64,000 nt of DNA from Sphingomonas panacisoli (lineage in GTDB: Bacteria > Pseudomonadota > Alphaproteobacteria > Sphingomonadales > Sphingomonadaceae). The notes beneath the pieces are model-generated. The model saw only the letters and a list, made by a program, of their open reading frames with translations. It had not been told where the DNA came from and did no database searches. Position numbers and translations under genes: made by a program. Within the stretch, counting starts at the first letter, position 1; each line of letters opens with the position of its first letter. The DNA lies in assembly GCF_007859635.1 (NCBI RefSeq), contig NZ_CP042306.1, positions 1,240,001-1,304,000 of the forward strand, in the 5' to 3' direction. Shown here one piece after another: positions 18,409 through 27,112 of the stretch.

Positions 18409-18431
18409 ACATACCGCAGTTTCGAAATCGA
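18409..18431 (+). promoter_or_regulatory. TACCGC-TTTC motif, site 1
   Basis: ACATACCGCAGTTTCGAAA precedes the MFS gene by about 35 bp. Very similar sites lie at 20016-20034 (before an acyl-CoA dehydrogenase) and, inverted, at 28461-28478 (before another). Whether it is a promoter element or an operator half-site is unknown. Confidence 0.4.
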
Positions 18432-18462
18432 TGGCCGCAGAGACGGCGCGCAGGAGAGCAGG

Positions 18463-19992
18463 ATGGCTACGATGGCGTCGAACGATGCGGTTCCCGTCGC
18501 GCGGAGCGAGCAGGCAATGGAACTGCCGCCGATCGGGCTCGGCACGCGGATAAGTTACGGCATCGGCGCGGTCGCCGCCGGACTGAAGGGCGCGGTCTTC
18601 AATACCTTCCTGATCTTCTACTACAATCAGGTCGTCGGCATTCCCGCCGGCGTCGTGTCGGTCGCGATCGCGCTGACGCTGGTGGTCGACGCCGTCGCCG
18701 ATCCGTTGATCGGGCGCTGGTCGGATGTAACGAAGAGCCGCTGGGGGCGGCGGCACCCGTTCATGTACGGCTCGGTCATTCCCGTCGCTTTGTTCTTCAC
18801 GCTTGCCTGGTTTCCGCCGAGCGGTCTCAGCAACTTCATGCTCGGTCTCTGGGTATTCGCCACGGCGGCGCTGACGCGTACGTCGCTCAGCGCCTTCGAG
18901 ATTGCCGGAAACGCGATGGTGCCCGAATTGACCGACGATTATCGCGAGCGCTCGCGGCTGTTCTCGCTGCGCTACATGTTCGGCTATGTCGGCGCCTATG
19001 GCTTCAGCGCGGTCGCGCTGGCGACGTTCTTCAGGGCGACGCCGACCTTCCCGCGGACCGGTCAGCTCAACCCGGCCGCCTATCCGCCGTTCGTGCTGAC
19101 GGCGGCGGCGGTCATGATCGCGGTCATCCTGATCTCCGCGATCGGCACCCACAGCCGCATTCCCATGCTGCGGCAAAGCTTCACGGTCAGCGGCGGCGGG
19201 TTGCTGTCGCATGTCCGCGAGATGCTGGGATCGTTCAGCAACCGCGCGTTCCTCGCGATCTTCGGGTTTGGCGTGTTCAAATACAGCGCGATCGGCCTGT
19301 ACAGCGGGATCAACATCTTCTTCGGGACCTATCTCTGGAAGTTCGGCGCCGGCCAACTGTCGATCCTGACCCTGGGCGGGGTGGCGGCGGCGGTCGTCGC
19401 GTGGCCGCTCGCGCCCATCGCCGCGAACCGGTTCGGCAAGCGGACCAGCGCCATGGTGTTCGCGATCCTGGGCGTCGCCTGGGGGCTGACGCCGTTGGTA
19501 CTGTCGCTCAACGGCTGGTTCCTGCTGCCCGGGGATCCGCGGCTGTTGCCGACCTTGCTGTTCATCGACGTCACCTATGGCGCGATGGTCGCGATCTCGC
19601 TGATCAACACATCGGCGATGATCGCCGATGTCGTCGAAGACAGCGCCGTGCGCACCGGTCGGCGCGATTCGGGGACGTTCTTCGCGGCATCCAGCTTCAT
19701 GCAGCAATGCTCGACCGCAGTTGGGATTCTGGCGACCGGGGTCATCCTGACGCTGTCGCATTTTCCCGCCAAGCCGGCGCCGGGCACGGTCACCGACGAG
19801 ATGGTTCGCAGCCTGATGCTTCACTACATCCCGGCCTCCATGGGGCTGTGGACGGTCGGCGCGCTGATCCTGTGCTTCTATCCCATCTCGCGGCAGAAAC
19901 ATCAGGACAATCTCGACATTCTGCGCGCCCGCGAGGCCGAAGCGGTCTCGCGGGAGCAAGTGAACCTGCCGCTGGGCGGGCCGATGCGCTAA
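18463..19992 (+). CDS. MFS transporter, GPH (glycoside-pentoside-hexuronide:cation) type
   Basis: This 509-residue permease has 12 predicted TMs. The N-terminal SYGIGAVAAGLKGAVFNTFLIFYY and the motif DPLIGRWSDVTKSRWGRRHPF are hallmarks of the GPH symporter family, normally cation-coupled uptake of sugars or related compounds. I start it at ATG 18463 after GAGAG; an extension of 23 residues upstream is unlikely. It shares a putative operator palindrome with the tandem TetR region at 28.4 kb and precedes the first acyl-CoA dehydrogenase pair. It may import the substrate of the catabolic island rather than a sugar. Confidence 0.85.
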   Translation: MATMASNDAVPVARSEQAMELPPIGLGTRISYGIGAVAAGLKGAVFNTFLIFYYNQVVGIPAGVVSVAIALTLVVDAVADPLIGRWSDVTKSRWGRRHPFMYGSVIPVALFFTLAWFPPSGLSNFMLGLWVFATAALTRTSLSAFEIAGNAMVPELTDDYRERSRLFSLRYMFGYVGAYGFSAVALATFFRATPTFPRTGQLNPAAYPPFVLTAAAVMIAVILISAIGTHSRIPMLRQSFTVSGGGLLSHVREMLGSFSNRAFLAIFGFGVFKYSAIGLYSGINIFFGTYLWKFGAGQLSILTLGGVAAAVVAWPLAPIAANRFGKRTSAMVFAILGVAWGLTPLVLSLNGWFLLPGDPRLLPTLLFIDVTYGAMVAISLINTSAMIADVVEDSAVRTGRRDSGTFFAASSFMQQCSTAVGILATGVILTLSHFPAKPAPGTVTDEMVRSLMLHYIPASMGLWTVGALILCFYPISRQKHQDNLDILRAREAEAVSREQVNLPLGGPMR

Positions 19993-20009
19993 ACACGGGA
20001 TTGACGCGG

Positions 20010-20034
20010 GCGGTAACGTACCGCAATTTCAAAA
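20010..20034 (+). promoter_or_regulatory. Palindrome GCGGTA-ACG-TACCGC overlapping TACCGC-TTTC motif, site 2
   Basis: Six-base inverted arms around ACG at 20010-20024 run into ACGTACCGCAATTTCAAAA. It is located 45-70 bp upstream of the acyl-CoA dehydrogenase start and is related to sites at 18409 and 28461. Confidence 0.4.
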
Positions 20035-20078
20035 TATCGAGAGCGCGCTGACTCGGATGGCGCGACGGGAGAGTGACG

Positions 20079-21287
20079 ATGGCGACTTTGGCCGAACCGC
20101 AGGCGGGCAGTGCGCTCGACGATTTCCGCGCCGAGGTGCGCAGCTTCCTGGAGGCGAACTTCCCGCCGTCGCTGAAGGGCAAGGGCAACGCGCTCGCCAG
20201 CGTCGAGGGGCCGACCCGCGAGACGCCGGAAATGACCGCGTGGCGCAAGGCGATGGGCGAGCGTGGCTGGGGTACGCCGACCTGGCCCAAGGAATATGGC
20301 GGCGGCGGCCTGAGCAAGGCCGAGGCGCGCGTGCTGGCCGACGAGATGGCGCGGGTCGGGGCGTGGAACCCGATCGGCGGCATGGGCGTGATGATGTTCG
20401 GCCCGACCTTGCTCGAATACGGCTCCGAGGAGCAGAAACGCGAGCACATCCCCGGCATCACGATGGGCGAAGTCCGCTGGTGCCAGGGCTATTCGGAGCC
20501 GAACGCCGGGTCCGACCTCGCCAACCTCCAGACCTTCGCGGCCGACGCCGGCGACCATTATGTCGTCAACGGCCAGAAGACCTGGACCTCGGGCGGGCAA
20601 TGGGCCGACAAATGCTTCTGCCTGGTGCGCACCGACAAATCGGACAAGCATAAGGGCATCAGCTTCCTGCTGATCGACATGACCGCGCCCGGCGTCGAGG
20701 TGAAGCCGATCAAGATGATCAGCGGCATGTCGCCGTTCTGCGAGACGTTCTTCACCGACGTGAAGGTGCCGAAGGAGAATCTGGTCGGCCAGGAAGGGCA
20801 GGGCTGGACGATCGGCAAGCGCCTGCTCCAGCATGAGCGCACCAACCTGTCGGGCGGCGGATCGCGGCTGCAGATGTCGGGGCCGAGCCTCGCCGATCTC
20901 GCCAAGAAATTCGTCGGCGAAGAGGACGGCAAGATCGCCGACCGCGACCTGCGCGCGCGGATCGCGAAGTGGGAAATGGACTGGCGCGCGTTCCAACTCA
21001 CCGCGATGCGCGTGATGGCGGAATCGAAGGCCGCGGGCGGGGTCAGCGAAGTGTCGTCGATCCTCAAGACGATCGGCACCAAGCTGGGCCAGGAACGGTC
21101 GGAACTGATCATCGAGATCGAGGGGCTGCAGGGGCTCGGCTGGGAAGGTGAGGGATACTCGCAGGAAGAGCTCAACAACGTCCGCGCCTGGCTCTTCGGC
21201 AAGGCGACGACGATCTATGGCGGCTCGACCGAGGTGCAGAACAACATCATCGCCAAGCGGATTTTGGGGATGCTGGATCACCAGTAG
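20079..21287 (+). CDS. Acyl-CoA dehydrogenase, alpha-type subunit of a pair
   Basis: This FAD-dependent acyl-CoA dehydrogenase has 402 residues. Visible are WCQGYSEPNAGSDLANL (FAD/substrate-binding), YVVNGQKTWTSGGQWAD and the C-terminal IYGGSTEVQNNIIAKRIL. At the position of the catalytic Glu of medium-chain enzymes (YEGT) it has Gly (YGGS), so the base must be elsewhere, as in several heteromeric steroid/terpenoid-type dehydrogenases. It is followed after a palindromic repeat by a shorter beta-type dehydrogenase, suggesting an alpha2beta2 enzyme. It is paralogous to 37679-38863. I prefer ATG 20079 over GTG 20073 because of the GGGAGAG spacing. Confidence 0.9.
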   Translation: MATLAEPQAGSALDDFRAEVRSFLEANFPPSLKGKGNALASVEGPTRETPEMTAWRKAMGERGWGTPTWPKEYGGGGLSKAEARVLADEMARVGAWNPIGGMGVMMFGPTLLEYGSEEQKREHIPGITMGEVRWCQGYSEPNAGSDLANLQTFAADAGDHYVVNGQKTWTSGGQWADKCFCLVRTDKSDKHKGISFLLIDMTAPGVEVKPIKMISGMSPFCETFFTDVKVPKENLVGQEGQGWTIGKRLLQHERTNLSGGGSRLQMSGPSLADLAKKFVGEEDGKIADRDLRARIAKWEMDWRAFQLTAMRVMAESKAAGGVSEVSSILKTIGTKLGQERSELIIEIEGLQGLGWEGEGYSQEELNNVRAWLFGKATTIYGGSTEVQNNIIAKRILGMLDHQ

Positions 21288-21291
21288 CAAC

Positions 21292-21374
21292 CGTCGCCCC
21301 GGCGCATGCCGGGGCCGCTGGCCGCAAGGTCAGCCGTTCGCAACTTAGCGGCCCCGGCCTCCGCCGGGGCGACG
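21292..21374. repeat. Paired palindromic repeat, class A
   Basis: The element has outer ends CGTCGCCCCGGC and GCCGGGGCGACG and inner ends GGCCGCTGG and TAGCGGCC. It fills the gap between the alpha and beta subunits of the first acyl-CoA dehydrogenase pair; the same class lies at the same place in the second pair (37596-37678). Confidence 0.88.
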
Positions 21375-21387
21375 AAAGAGAAACAAG

Positions 21388-22461
21388 ATGGCCGTACTCA
21401 GCGAAGAACAGACGATGCTCCGCGACATGGCGCGCGATTGGACGTCGAACGAAAGCCCCGTGAATGCGTGGCGCAAGGTGCGCGACGCCGATGATGGCGC
21501 GGGGTTCGACGCTTCGGTCTACGGCGAGATGGCGCAAATGGGCTGGTCGGGGATCGTCGTCCCCGAAGCCTATGGCGGGTCCGATTTCGGCTGGCTGAGC
21601 CTCGGCCTGGTGATCGAGGAACTCGGCAAGACCGTGACCGCGAGCCCACTCGCGGCGTCGGCGCTGGCGGCATCGGCGATCGCGCTCGGCGGCAGCGACG
21701 AGCAGAAGCAGAAGTGGCTGCCCGGCATCGCCAGCGGCGAGATCGTCGCGACGCTCGCCGTCGATGAGGGGCCGCGCCACGATCCCGACGCGATCAAGGC
21801 CAGCGTGTCGGGCGGCAAGCTGAGCGGGGCCAAGGCGTTCGTCGCCGAAGGCGACAGCGCCGGTCTGTTCGTGGTCGCGGCGGCCGACGGCCTTTATCTC
21901 GTCGCGGGGGACGCGGCGGGCGTCTCACGCTCGCGGCGCCATCTCACCGATTTCCGTAGCCATGCCGAGGTGAGCTTCGACAGTGCCGATGCCGACAAAC
22001 TGGCGGGCGGTGGCGACGACCTGCTCGGCAAGGTGCTCGACCGCGCGCGCGTGTTGGCGGCGGCGGAGATGCTCGGCATGGCGGGGCAAGCGTTCGAGAC
22101 GACGCTCGCCTACCTCAAGCAGCGCGTCCAGTTCGGCCAGGTGCTTGCGACGTTCCAGGCGCTGCAGCATCGCATGGCGAACCTGTACAGCGACATCGAA
22201 CTGATGCGCTCGGCGGTCGAGGCGGGGCTCGCCGCGATCGACAGTGGCGGCGATACGCGTCAGGCCGCGATCCTCGCCAAGGTGAAAGCCAACGAGGTCG
22301 GGCATCTGATGAGCCGCGAGATGGTCCAGCTGCACGGCGGCATCGGCATGACCGACGAATATGACGCCGGCTTCTACCTGAAGCGGATGCGCGTGCTCGA
22401 GGCGATGTGGGGCAACACCGCCGCGCTGCGCGACCGGTTCGCCACGCTCAACGGCTACTGA
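21388..22461 (+). CDS. Acyl-CoA dehydrogenase, beta-type subunit of a pair
   Basis: This 357-residue acyl-CoA dehydrogenase-fold protein lacks parts of the usual FAD-binding middle domain but keeps the C-terminal helical domain (AYLKQRVQFGQVLATFQALQ and the family-typical LHGGIGMTDEYDAGFYLKR). Such short partners pair with a longer alpha subunit, as with FadE-type heterotetramers of actinobacterial steroid degradation. It follows the alpha gene after 100 bases that hold a palindromic repeat. It is paralogous to 36459-37586. Dependence on the alpha partner is inferred from the family, not shown. Confidence 0.88.
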   Translation: MAVLSEEQTMLRDMARDWTSNESPVNAWRKVRDADDGAGFDASVYGEMAQMGWSGIVVPEAYGGSDFGWLSLGLVIEELGKTVTASPLAASALAASAIALGGSDEQKQKWLPGIASGEIVATLAVDEGPRHDPDAIKASVSGGKLSGAKAFVAEGDSAGLFVVAAADGLYLVAGDAAGVSRSRRHLTDFRSHAEVSFDSADADKLAGGGDDLLGKVLDRARVLAAAEMLGMAGQAFETTLAYLKQRVQFGQVLATFQALQHRMANLYSDIELMRSAVEAGLAAIDSGGDTRQAAILAKVKANEVGHLMSREMVQLHGGIGMTDEYDAGFYLKRMRVLEAMWGNTAALRDRFATLNGY

Positions 22462-22600
22462 CGCACCTTTCGGTAGCTCCCGATACGACAGTCCCGCTGC
22501 CCGGATTCCGGGATCGGGTTTGGTGCGCTTCGGGAATATGAGCCGATGACATTTTCGTCACACCAAGGCGTACGTAGCGAAATGCAACGCGAAGAACGCT

Positions 22601-22621
22601 TGACGTAACGTCATCTTACGT
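22601..22621. promoter_or_regulatory. Overlapping palindromes upstream of the TonB receptor
   Basis: TGACGTAACGTCA (22601-22613) overlaps ACGTAA-N7-TTACGT (22603-22621). They lie 60-80 bp before the receptor ATG. The architecture NNNCGT-A-ACGNNN is shared with the TTCCGTAACGGAA sites. This is a probable operator for an unknown regulator. The rest of 22462-22680 shows nothing further. Confidence 0.45.
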
Positions 22622-22680
22622 GCCTATTCGAGTTCTGGGTATGGTGCCGGCAAGCGCATTGACCCGATGGGGAGAGGTAC

Positions 22681-25600
22681 ATGACCAAGACAAGGTTGCT
22701 CTGCGCGTGCGCGATATCGGTAATGGCGATCGCGGCGGCATCGCCGGCCATGGCGCAGACCGCGCCCGACGCCGACACGGCCGATGCCGGCAAGGACATC
22801 GTCATCACCGGCTCGATCATCAAGGGAACGCCCGAGGATGCCGCGCTGCCGGTCAACGTGATCGGATCCGCCGACCTCGAAAAGCAGGGCTCCCCGTCGG
22901 CGGTCGAATTGCTCAAGGCATTGCCGACCTCAAGCGCCGTACTCGGCGACGCCAACCAGTTCGATAGCCGCTCGCAGGGCGCGGAAGGCATCGCCACTGC
23001 CAACCTTCGCGGCCTCAGCCCGCAGCGTACGCTGGTTCTGCTCAACAACCGCCGCCTGGTGACCGCCGGTAACGGCGTTCCCGCCGTCGACATCAACCTG
23101 ATCCCCGCGGCCGCGATCGGCCGGATCGAAGTGCTGAAGGACGGCGCCGCGGCGACGTACGGTTCGGACGCGATCGCCGGCGTGGTGAACTTCATCACCC
23201 GCACCGACCAGGAAGGCTTCCGCGCGGCGGGCAGCTACAAATTCGTGCGCGGTGCCGATGGCGATATCGACGGGTCGTTGAGCTTCGGCCATGTCGGTGA
23301 CAATTGGCGCTTCCTCGCGGCGGTCAGCTTCTCGAAGCGCGGCGAATTGTCGACGCGCGACCGCAGTTTTGCGGTGCAGCCTTATGCGGTGAACCCGCAG
23401 GGCGGCTGGACCGGCGGCGGCAATCCGGCATCCTATCTCCTCGTCGGGCCCGGCGCCGCCGGCCGCAATACCGCCTACAGCGCGCTGACGCCGGACGCAG
23501 GATGCGCGACCTTGGGCGGTTTCGTCGGCGCCAACAGCCGCTGCTACACGCAATATTCTTCGTTCGATAATCTGGTCGACCTGGAAAAGCGTGGTACGGC
23601 CTTTGTCGATGTCGAGGCCGATCTGACGAACACGATCAAGTTCGAGGTCACGGCGCTCTACGGACGAAGCACGGTCCCGCATTATCTCACGTCGCCGTCC
23701 TATATCCTGACGCAGTTGCCGTCCCTTGCTTCGCTCGGGGGCGTCAATCCCTATCCCTATGCAACGGCGGCCAGCGTGGCGCCGCAGACGGCGGGCTTCT
23801 ACGTACCTGCGACCAACCCGGGCTTCATTTCGTACAAGGCGGCCTATCCGGCCTTGTTCACCGGTGCGGGCGCCATTGCGACCGGCGCGGTATTCCCGCT
23901 GCTGCTGTTCCGCCCGTACATCGCCGGCGGTAACCCCAGCACGTTGGGCGACCTGATGGAAAAGGGGTCGGCGCGCGGCATGCGCAAGTCCGAATCCACG
24001 CGCCTGACCGCCGAACTCAGCGGCAAGTTGGGGACGTTCGACTGGAGCGTGTCGGGGACGTATCACGATTATTATCGCTACACCGACGGCTATGACTCGT
24101 TCGGTGACCGCGTCCAGCTCGCGCTTCGCGGGTTCGGCGGACCCAATTGCACGGGCACAACGCCGGGCGCCAACGGCTGTTTGTGGCTCAATCCGTTCAG
24201 CACGGCGGTATCGGCCGGCGCCGTCAACGGCACGACCAACCCGCTCGGTACCGGACCGGCGAATACCAAGGAATTGACCGACTGGTTCTTCGTGAAGGGG
24301 ACGACGCAGGTCGAATCGCAGCTGTTCGTCGCGGATGCGTCGCTGTCCGGCAGTTCGGGCATCAAGCTGCCCGGTGGCGATATCCAGGTCGGTATCGGCG
24401 CGCAGTATCGCTACAACAAGTTCAGCACGACCTACGGCAACAACAGCAACATCCAGTCCAATCCGTGCCGCGACACACCGATCACCGGCAATACCAACCC
24501 GGCGGCGTGTTCGCCCACCGCACTGGGTCCGGCGGCGGCAAACGGAGCGTACGCGTTCCTGGGAACCGGGCGCAATTCGTACCTGAGGGGCGGCGTCTAC
24601 GCGCTGTTCGCCGAAGCGCAATTGCCGGTGTTCGACACGTTCAACCTGCAGCTTGCCGCGCGATATGAAGATTATGGCGGGGGCGTGGGCCACACGTTCG
24701 ACCCGCAAGTCCGCGCACGGTGGCAGGTCACCGACTGGCTCGCGCTACGCGGCGGCTTCGGCACCACGTTCCGTGCACCGACTTTGGCCAACATCTCGAA
24801 CGGTTTCGTCACCGCGCTGCAGCTGATCGGATCGACCTTCACCCCGGTCGACGTCAACGGCAACCCGAACCTGAAACCCGAAAAATCGAAGAACTATTCG
24901 GGCGGCATCCTGCTCAAGTTCGGCGGCTTCCACGCCAGCGTCGATTATTTCCGCTATGACCTGACGGACGCGATCGTCAGCGATCCGCTGGCGGCGATGG
25001 TGGCGACGTTGTTCCCGGCCGGTGCCGCCAACACCTGCGCGGCCAATCCGACGCTCGCGGCGCGGTTCACCTTCAGCACCGGGGCCTGCACGGCCGCGAC
25101 GACCGTCGCGAACGTGGCGCGCGTCAACACGTTCCTCCAGAACGGCGCGTCGCAGACCAATTCGGGCATCGACTTCAGCGCCGAATATCGGTCGAGCCAG
25201 TTCCTTAACTCGAACCTGCGCTTCGGCATCGGCGTCGATGCGACCTACACGATCAGCAACCGGATCAGCGCGATCTCGGTGGCGGGCGTGCAGGTGGCGA
25301 GCTCGTTCGACGGGGTCGGGCTGCTCAACTATCAGTCGACGCTCTACCCGTTGCCGCAATGGAAGGGTCAGGCGTTCCTCGACCTGGGCGGCGGGCCGGT
25401 CGATGCGCGCGTGACGGTCTATTACACCGACGGGCTGCACGATCAGCGCTTCGACACGAAGACCGGGCCGTTCGCGCTCGACACGTCGCTGTCGGCGGCG
25501 GGCACGGCGTATTACGCAGGCGCGGACATCGGCAATTTCGTGACCGCCGATTTCAACCTGCAGATCAAGCTGCCGGCGAACATCACGCTGACCGCGACGG

Positions 25601-25716
25601 TGATCAACATCTTCGACAAGGATCCACCGTTTGCGCGTGAAGACTACAATTACGAACCGTTCATCGGCAATCCGCTGGGACGGCAGTTCAAGGTCGGTGC
25701 CTCGGTGAAGTTCTGA
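22681..25716 (+). CDS. TonB-dependent receptor (large, plug with GSIIKGTPE)
   Basis: This outer-membrane receptor of 1011 residues has a signal peptide ending at AMAQ (residue 26). A TonB-box-like DIVITGSIIKG follows, then a plug domain (SAVELLKALPTS, NLRGLSPQRTLVLLNNRR, DGAAATYGSDAIAGVVNF) and a 22-stranded barrel ending in VGASVKF. It differs clearly from the sugar-locus receptor at 2438-5116. It lies between an acyl-CoA dehydrogenase pair and an MFS permease inside the acyl-CoA island, so it probably imports the hydrophobic growth substrate of that pathway. A good terminator follows. The ligand is unknown. Confidence 0.93.
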   Translation: MTKTRLLCACAISVMAIAAASPAMAQTAPDADTADAGKDIVITGSIIKGTPEDAALPVNVIGSADLEKQGSPSAVELLKALPTSSAVLGDANQFDSRSQGAEGIATANLRGLSPQRTLVLLNNRRLVTAGNGVPAVDINLIPAAAIGRIEVLKDGAAATYGSDAIAGVVNFITRTDQEGFRAAGSYKFVRGADGDIDGSLSFGHVGDNWRFLAAVSFSKRGELSTRDRSFAVQPYAVNPQGGWTGGGNPASYLLVGPGAAGRNTAYSALTPDAGCATLGGFVGANSRCYTQYSSFDNLVDLEKRGTAFVDVEADLTNTIKFEVTALYGRSTVPHYLTSPSYILTQLPSLASLGGVNPYPYATAASVAPQTAGFYVPATNPGFISYKAAYPALFTGAGAIATGAVFPLLLFRPYIAGGNPSTLGDLMEKGSARGMRKSESTRLTAELSGKLGTFDWSVSGTYHDYYRYTDGYDSFGDRVQLALRGFGGPNCTGTTPGANGCLWLNPFSTAVSAGAVNGTTNPLGTGPANTKELTDWFFVKGTTQVESQLFVADASLSGSSGIKLPGGDIQVGIGAQYRYNKFSTTYGNNSNIQSNPCRDTPITGNTNPAACSPTALGPAAANGAYAFLGTGRNSYLRGGVYALFAEAQLPVFDTFNLQLAARYEDYGGGVGHTFDPQVRARWQVTDWLALRGGFGTTFRAPTLANISNGFVTALQLIGSTFTPVDVNGNPNLKPEKSKNYSGGILLKFGGFHASVDYFRYDLTDAIVSDPLAAMVATLFPAGAANTCAANPTLAARFTFSTGACTAATTVANVARVNTFLQNGASQTNSGIDFSAEYRSSQFLNSNLRFGIGVDATYTISNRISAISVAGVQVASSFDGVGLLNYQSTLYPLPQWKGQAFLDLGGGPVDARVTVYYTDGLHDQRFDTKTGPFALDTSLSAAGTAYYAGADIGNFVTADFNLQIKLPANITLTATVINIFDKDPPFAREDYNYEPFIGNPLGRQFKVGASVKF

Positions 25717-25740
25717 CCTTGTCCGATTGATTTCGTCCGG

Positions 25741-25780
25741 CCCCGTCGCGCCCCATTGGCGCGGCGGGGTCGTTATTTTT
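25741..25780 (+). terminator. Rho-independent terminator after the TonB receptor
   Basis: The stem CCCCGTCGCGCC / GGCGCGGCGGGG (12 pairs, one G-U) with the loop CCATT is followed by TCGTTATTTTT. Confidence 0.85.
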
Positions 25781-25804
25781 GTACCAGAGTAAAAAGGTCG
25801 CCCC

Positions 25805-27112
25805 GTGTCCTCCCCGACAAGCCTCCCCGAAGTTCAGGCGACCTTCGTCGCCCAGCGCCGCGCGCTGACGCTGCTGTTGCTGACGCTCGCGTATTTTTTC
25901 AGCTACATGGACCGCCAGATCCTCGCGATCCTCAACGAAGATATCATCCGCGATCTGCACTTGAGCGACGCGCAGATGGGGATGCTGGGCGGGCTGGCGT
26001 TCGCGATCTTCTATGCCGGGCTGGGTATTCCGGTTGCGTGGCTCGCCGATCGCAGCAATCGCGTGCGGATCATCGCGATCGCGCTGGCGATCTGGAGCGC
26101 GTTCACCGCCGCGGGCGGCCTCGCGACGAATTTCTGGCAACTGCTCGGCGCGCGGATCGGCGTCGGCATCGGCGAGGCGGGGTCGAGCCCGCCCAGCCAT
26201 TCGATCATCGCCGATCTCTATCCTCCCGAAAAGCGCGCGTCGGCGCTGTCGATCTATTCGCTCGGCGTCGGGCTGGGCGCGGCATTCGGGACGATCATCG
26301 GCGGCGTGGTGGCCACCAAATATGGCTGGCGCGTCGCGATGTACGTGATCGGCCTGCCGGGGTTGCTGCTCGCGCTGATCATCTGGCTGGTCGTACCGGA
26401 GCCCAAGCGCGGGCTGTCCGACGCGCAAGTCGCGATGGAAGACACCAAGCCGACGCTGGCCGACGGGTTCGCGACCTTGTTCAGCAACCGCGCGGCGCTC
26501 CATCTGATCGCCGGGTTCACGCTGACGTCGATGATCGGTTACGGTCACACCGCGTTCGGGCCGGCATATCTGATGCGGTCGTTCGCGTTCACCAAGCTGG
26601 ACATCGCGTTGAAGATCGCGCCGGCGGCGGCGGTGATCCTGGGCATCGCGGCGATCGCCAGCGGCAAACTCGCCGATCGGCTGACGCGCGAGCGCGGTCT
26701 TTACGCCCAATCGACAATGGTCGCGGTGCTCAAGACCTGCGCATTGCCGTTCACGATCACCTACTGCCTGGCGTCGACCACCCAGCTGGCGGTCGGCGCG
26801 TATTTCGTCGCGATCTTCTTCTCGACAGCCTATCTCGGCGTCACCTTCGCATTGATTCAGTCCGAAGCGCCGGTACGGCTACGCGCGACCTGGGCGGCGA
26901 TCATGCTGTTGATCAACAACATGATCGGGCTGGGGATCGGGCCGATGGCGGTGGGCGCGATCAGCGACGCGCTGAAGCCGACCTACGGCACCGAATCCCT
27001 GCGCTACGCGATGTTCACCTTCGCCGCGATCACCCCGTGGGCGATCTTCCATTACTGGCGGGCAGGGGTGCTGTTGAAGCGGAAGTGGGCGGAGCGGCAG
27101 GCGACAATTTAG
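25805..27112 (+). CDS. MFS transporter, spinster-like
   Basis: This 435-residue 12-TM permease starts at GTG. FFSYMDRQILAILNEDI in TM1 and RIGVGIGEAGSSPPSHSIIADLYPPEKRASALS are characteristic of the spinster-like MFS group that is abundant in sphingomonads next to TonB receptors of degradative loci. It follows the receptor after a terminator and probably moves the substrate across the inner membrane. Its 3' end overlaps the 3' end of the convergent TetR gene by four bases. Confidence 0.87.
   Translation: MSSPTSLPEVQATFVAQRRALTLLLLTLAYFFSYMDRQILAILNEDIIRDLHLSDAQMGMLGGLAFAIFYAGLGIPVAWLADRSNRVRIIAIALAIWSAFTAAGGLATNFWQLLGARIGVGIGEAGSSPPSHSIIADLYPPEKRASALSIYSLGVGLGAAFGTIIGGVVATKYGWRVAMYVIGLPGLLLALIIWLVVPEPKRGLSDAQVAMEDTKPTLADGFATLFSNRAALHLIAGFTLTSMIGYGHTAFGPAYLMRSFAFTKLDIALKIAPAAAVILGIAAIASGKLADRLTRERGLYAQSTMVAVLKTCALPFTITYCLASTTQLAVGAYFVAIFFSTAYLGVTFALIQSEAPVRLRATWAAIMLLINNMIGLGIGPMAVGAISDALKPTYGTESLRYAMFTFAAITPWAIFHYWRAGVLLKRKWAERQATI

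Noticed and set aside
18358..19959. 533-codon minus-strand open frame inside the GPH transporter gene
   Set aside because: Antisense of a clear MFS gene; composition is Arg/Glu/Asp-rich with no domain, typical of GC-rich shadow frames.
22930..24708. 592-codon minus-strand open frame inside the large TonB receptor
   Set aside because: Shadow of the receptor; no motif, no ribosome site, Arg-rich.
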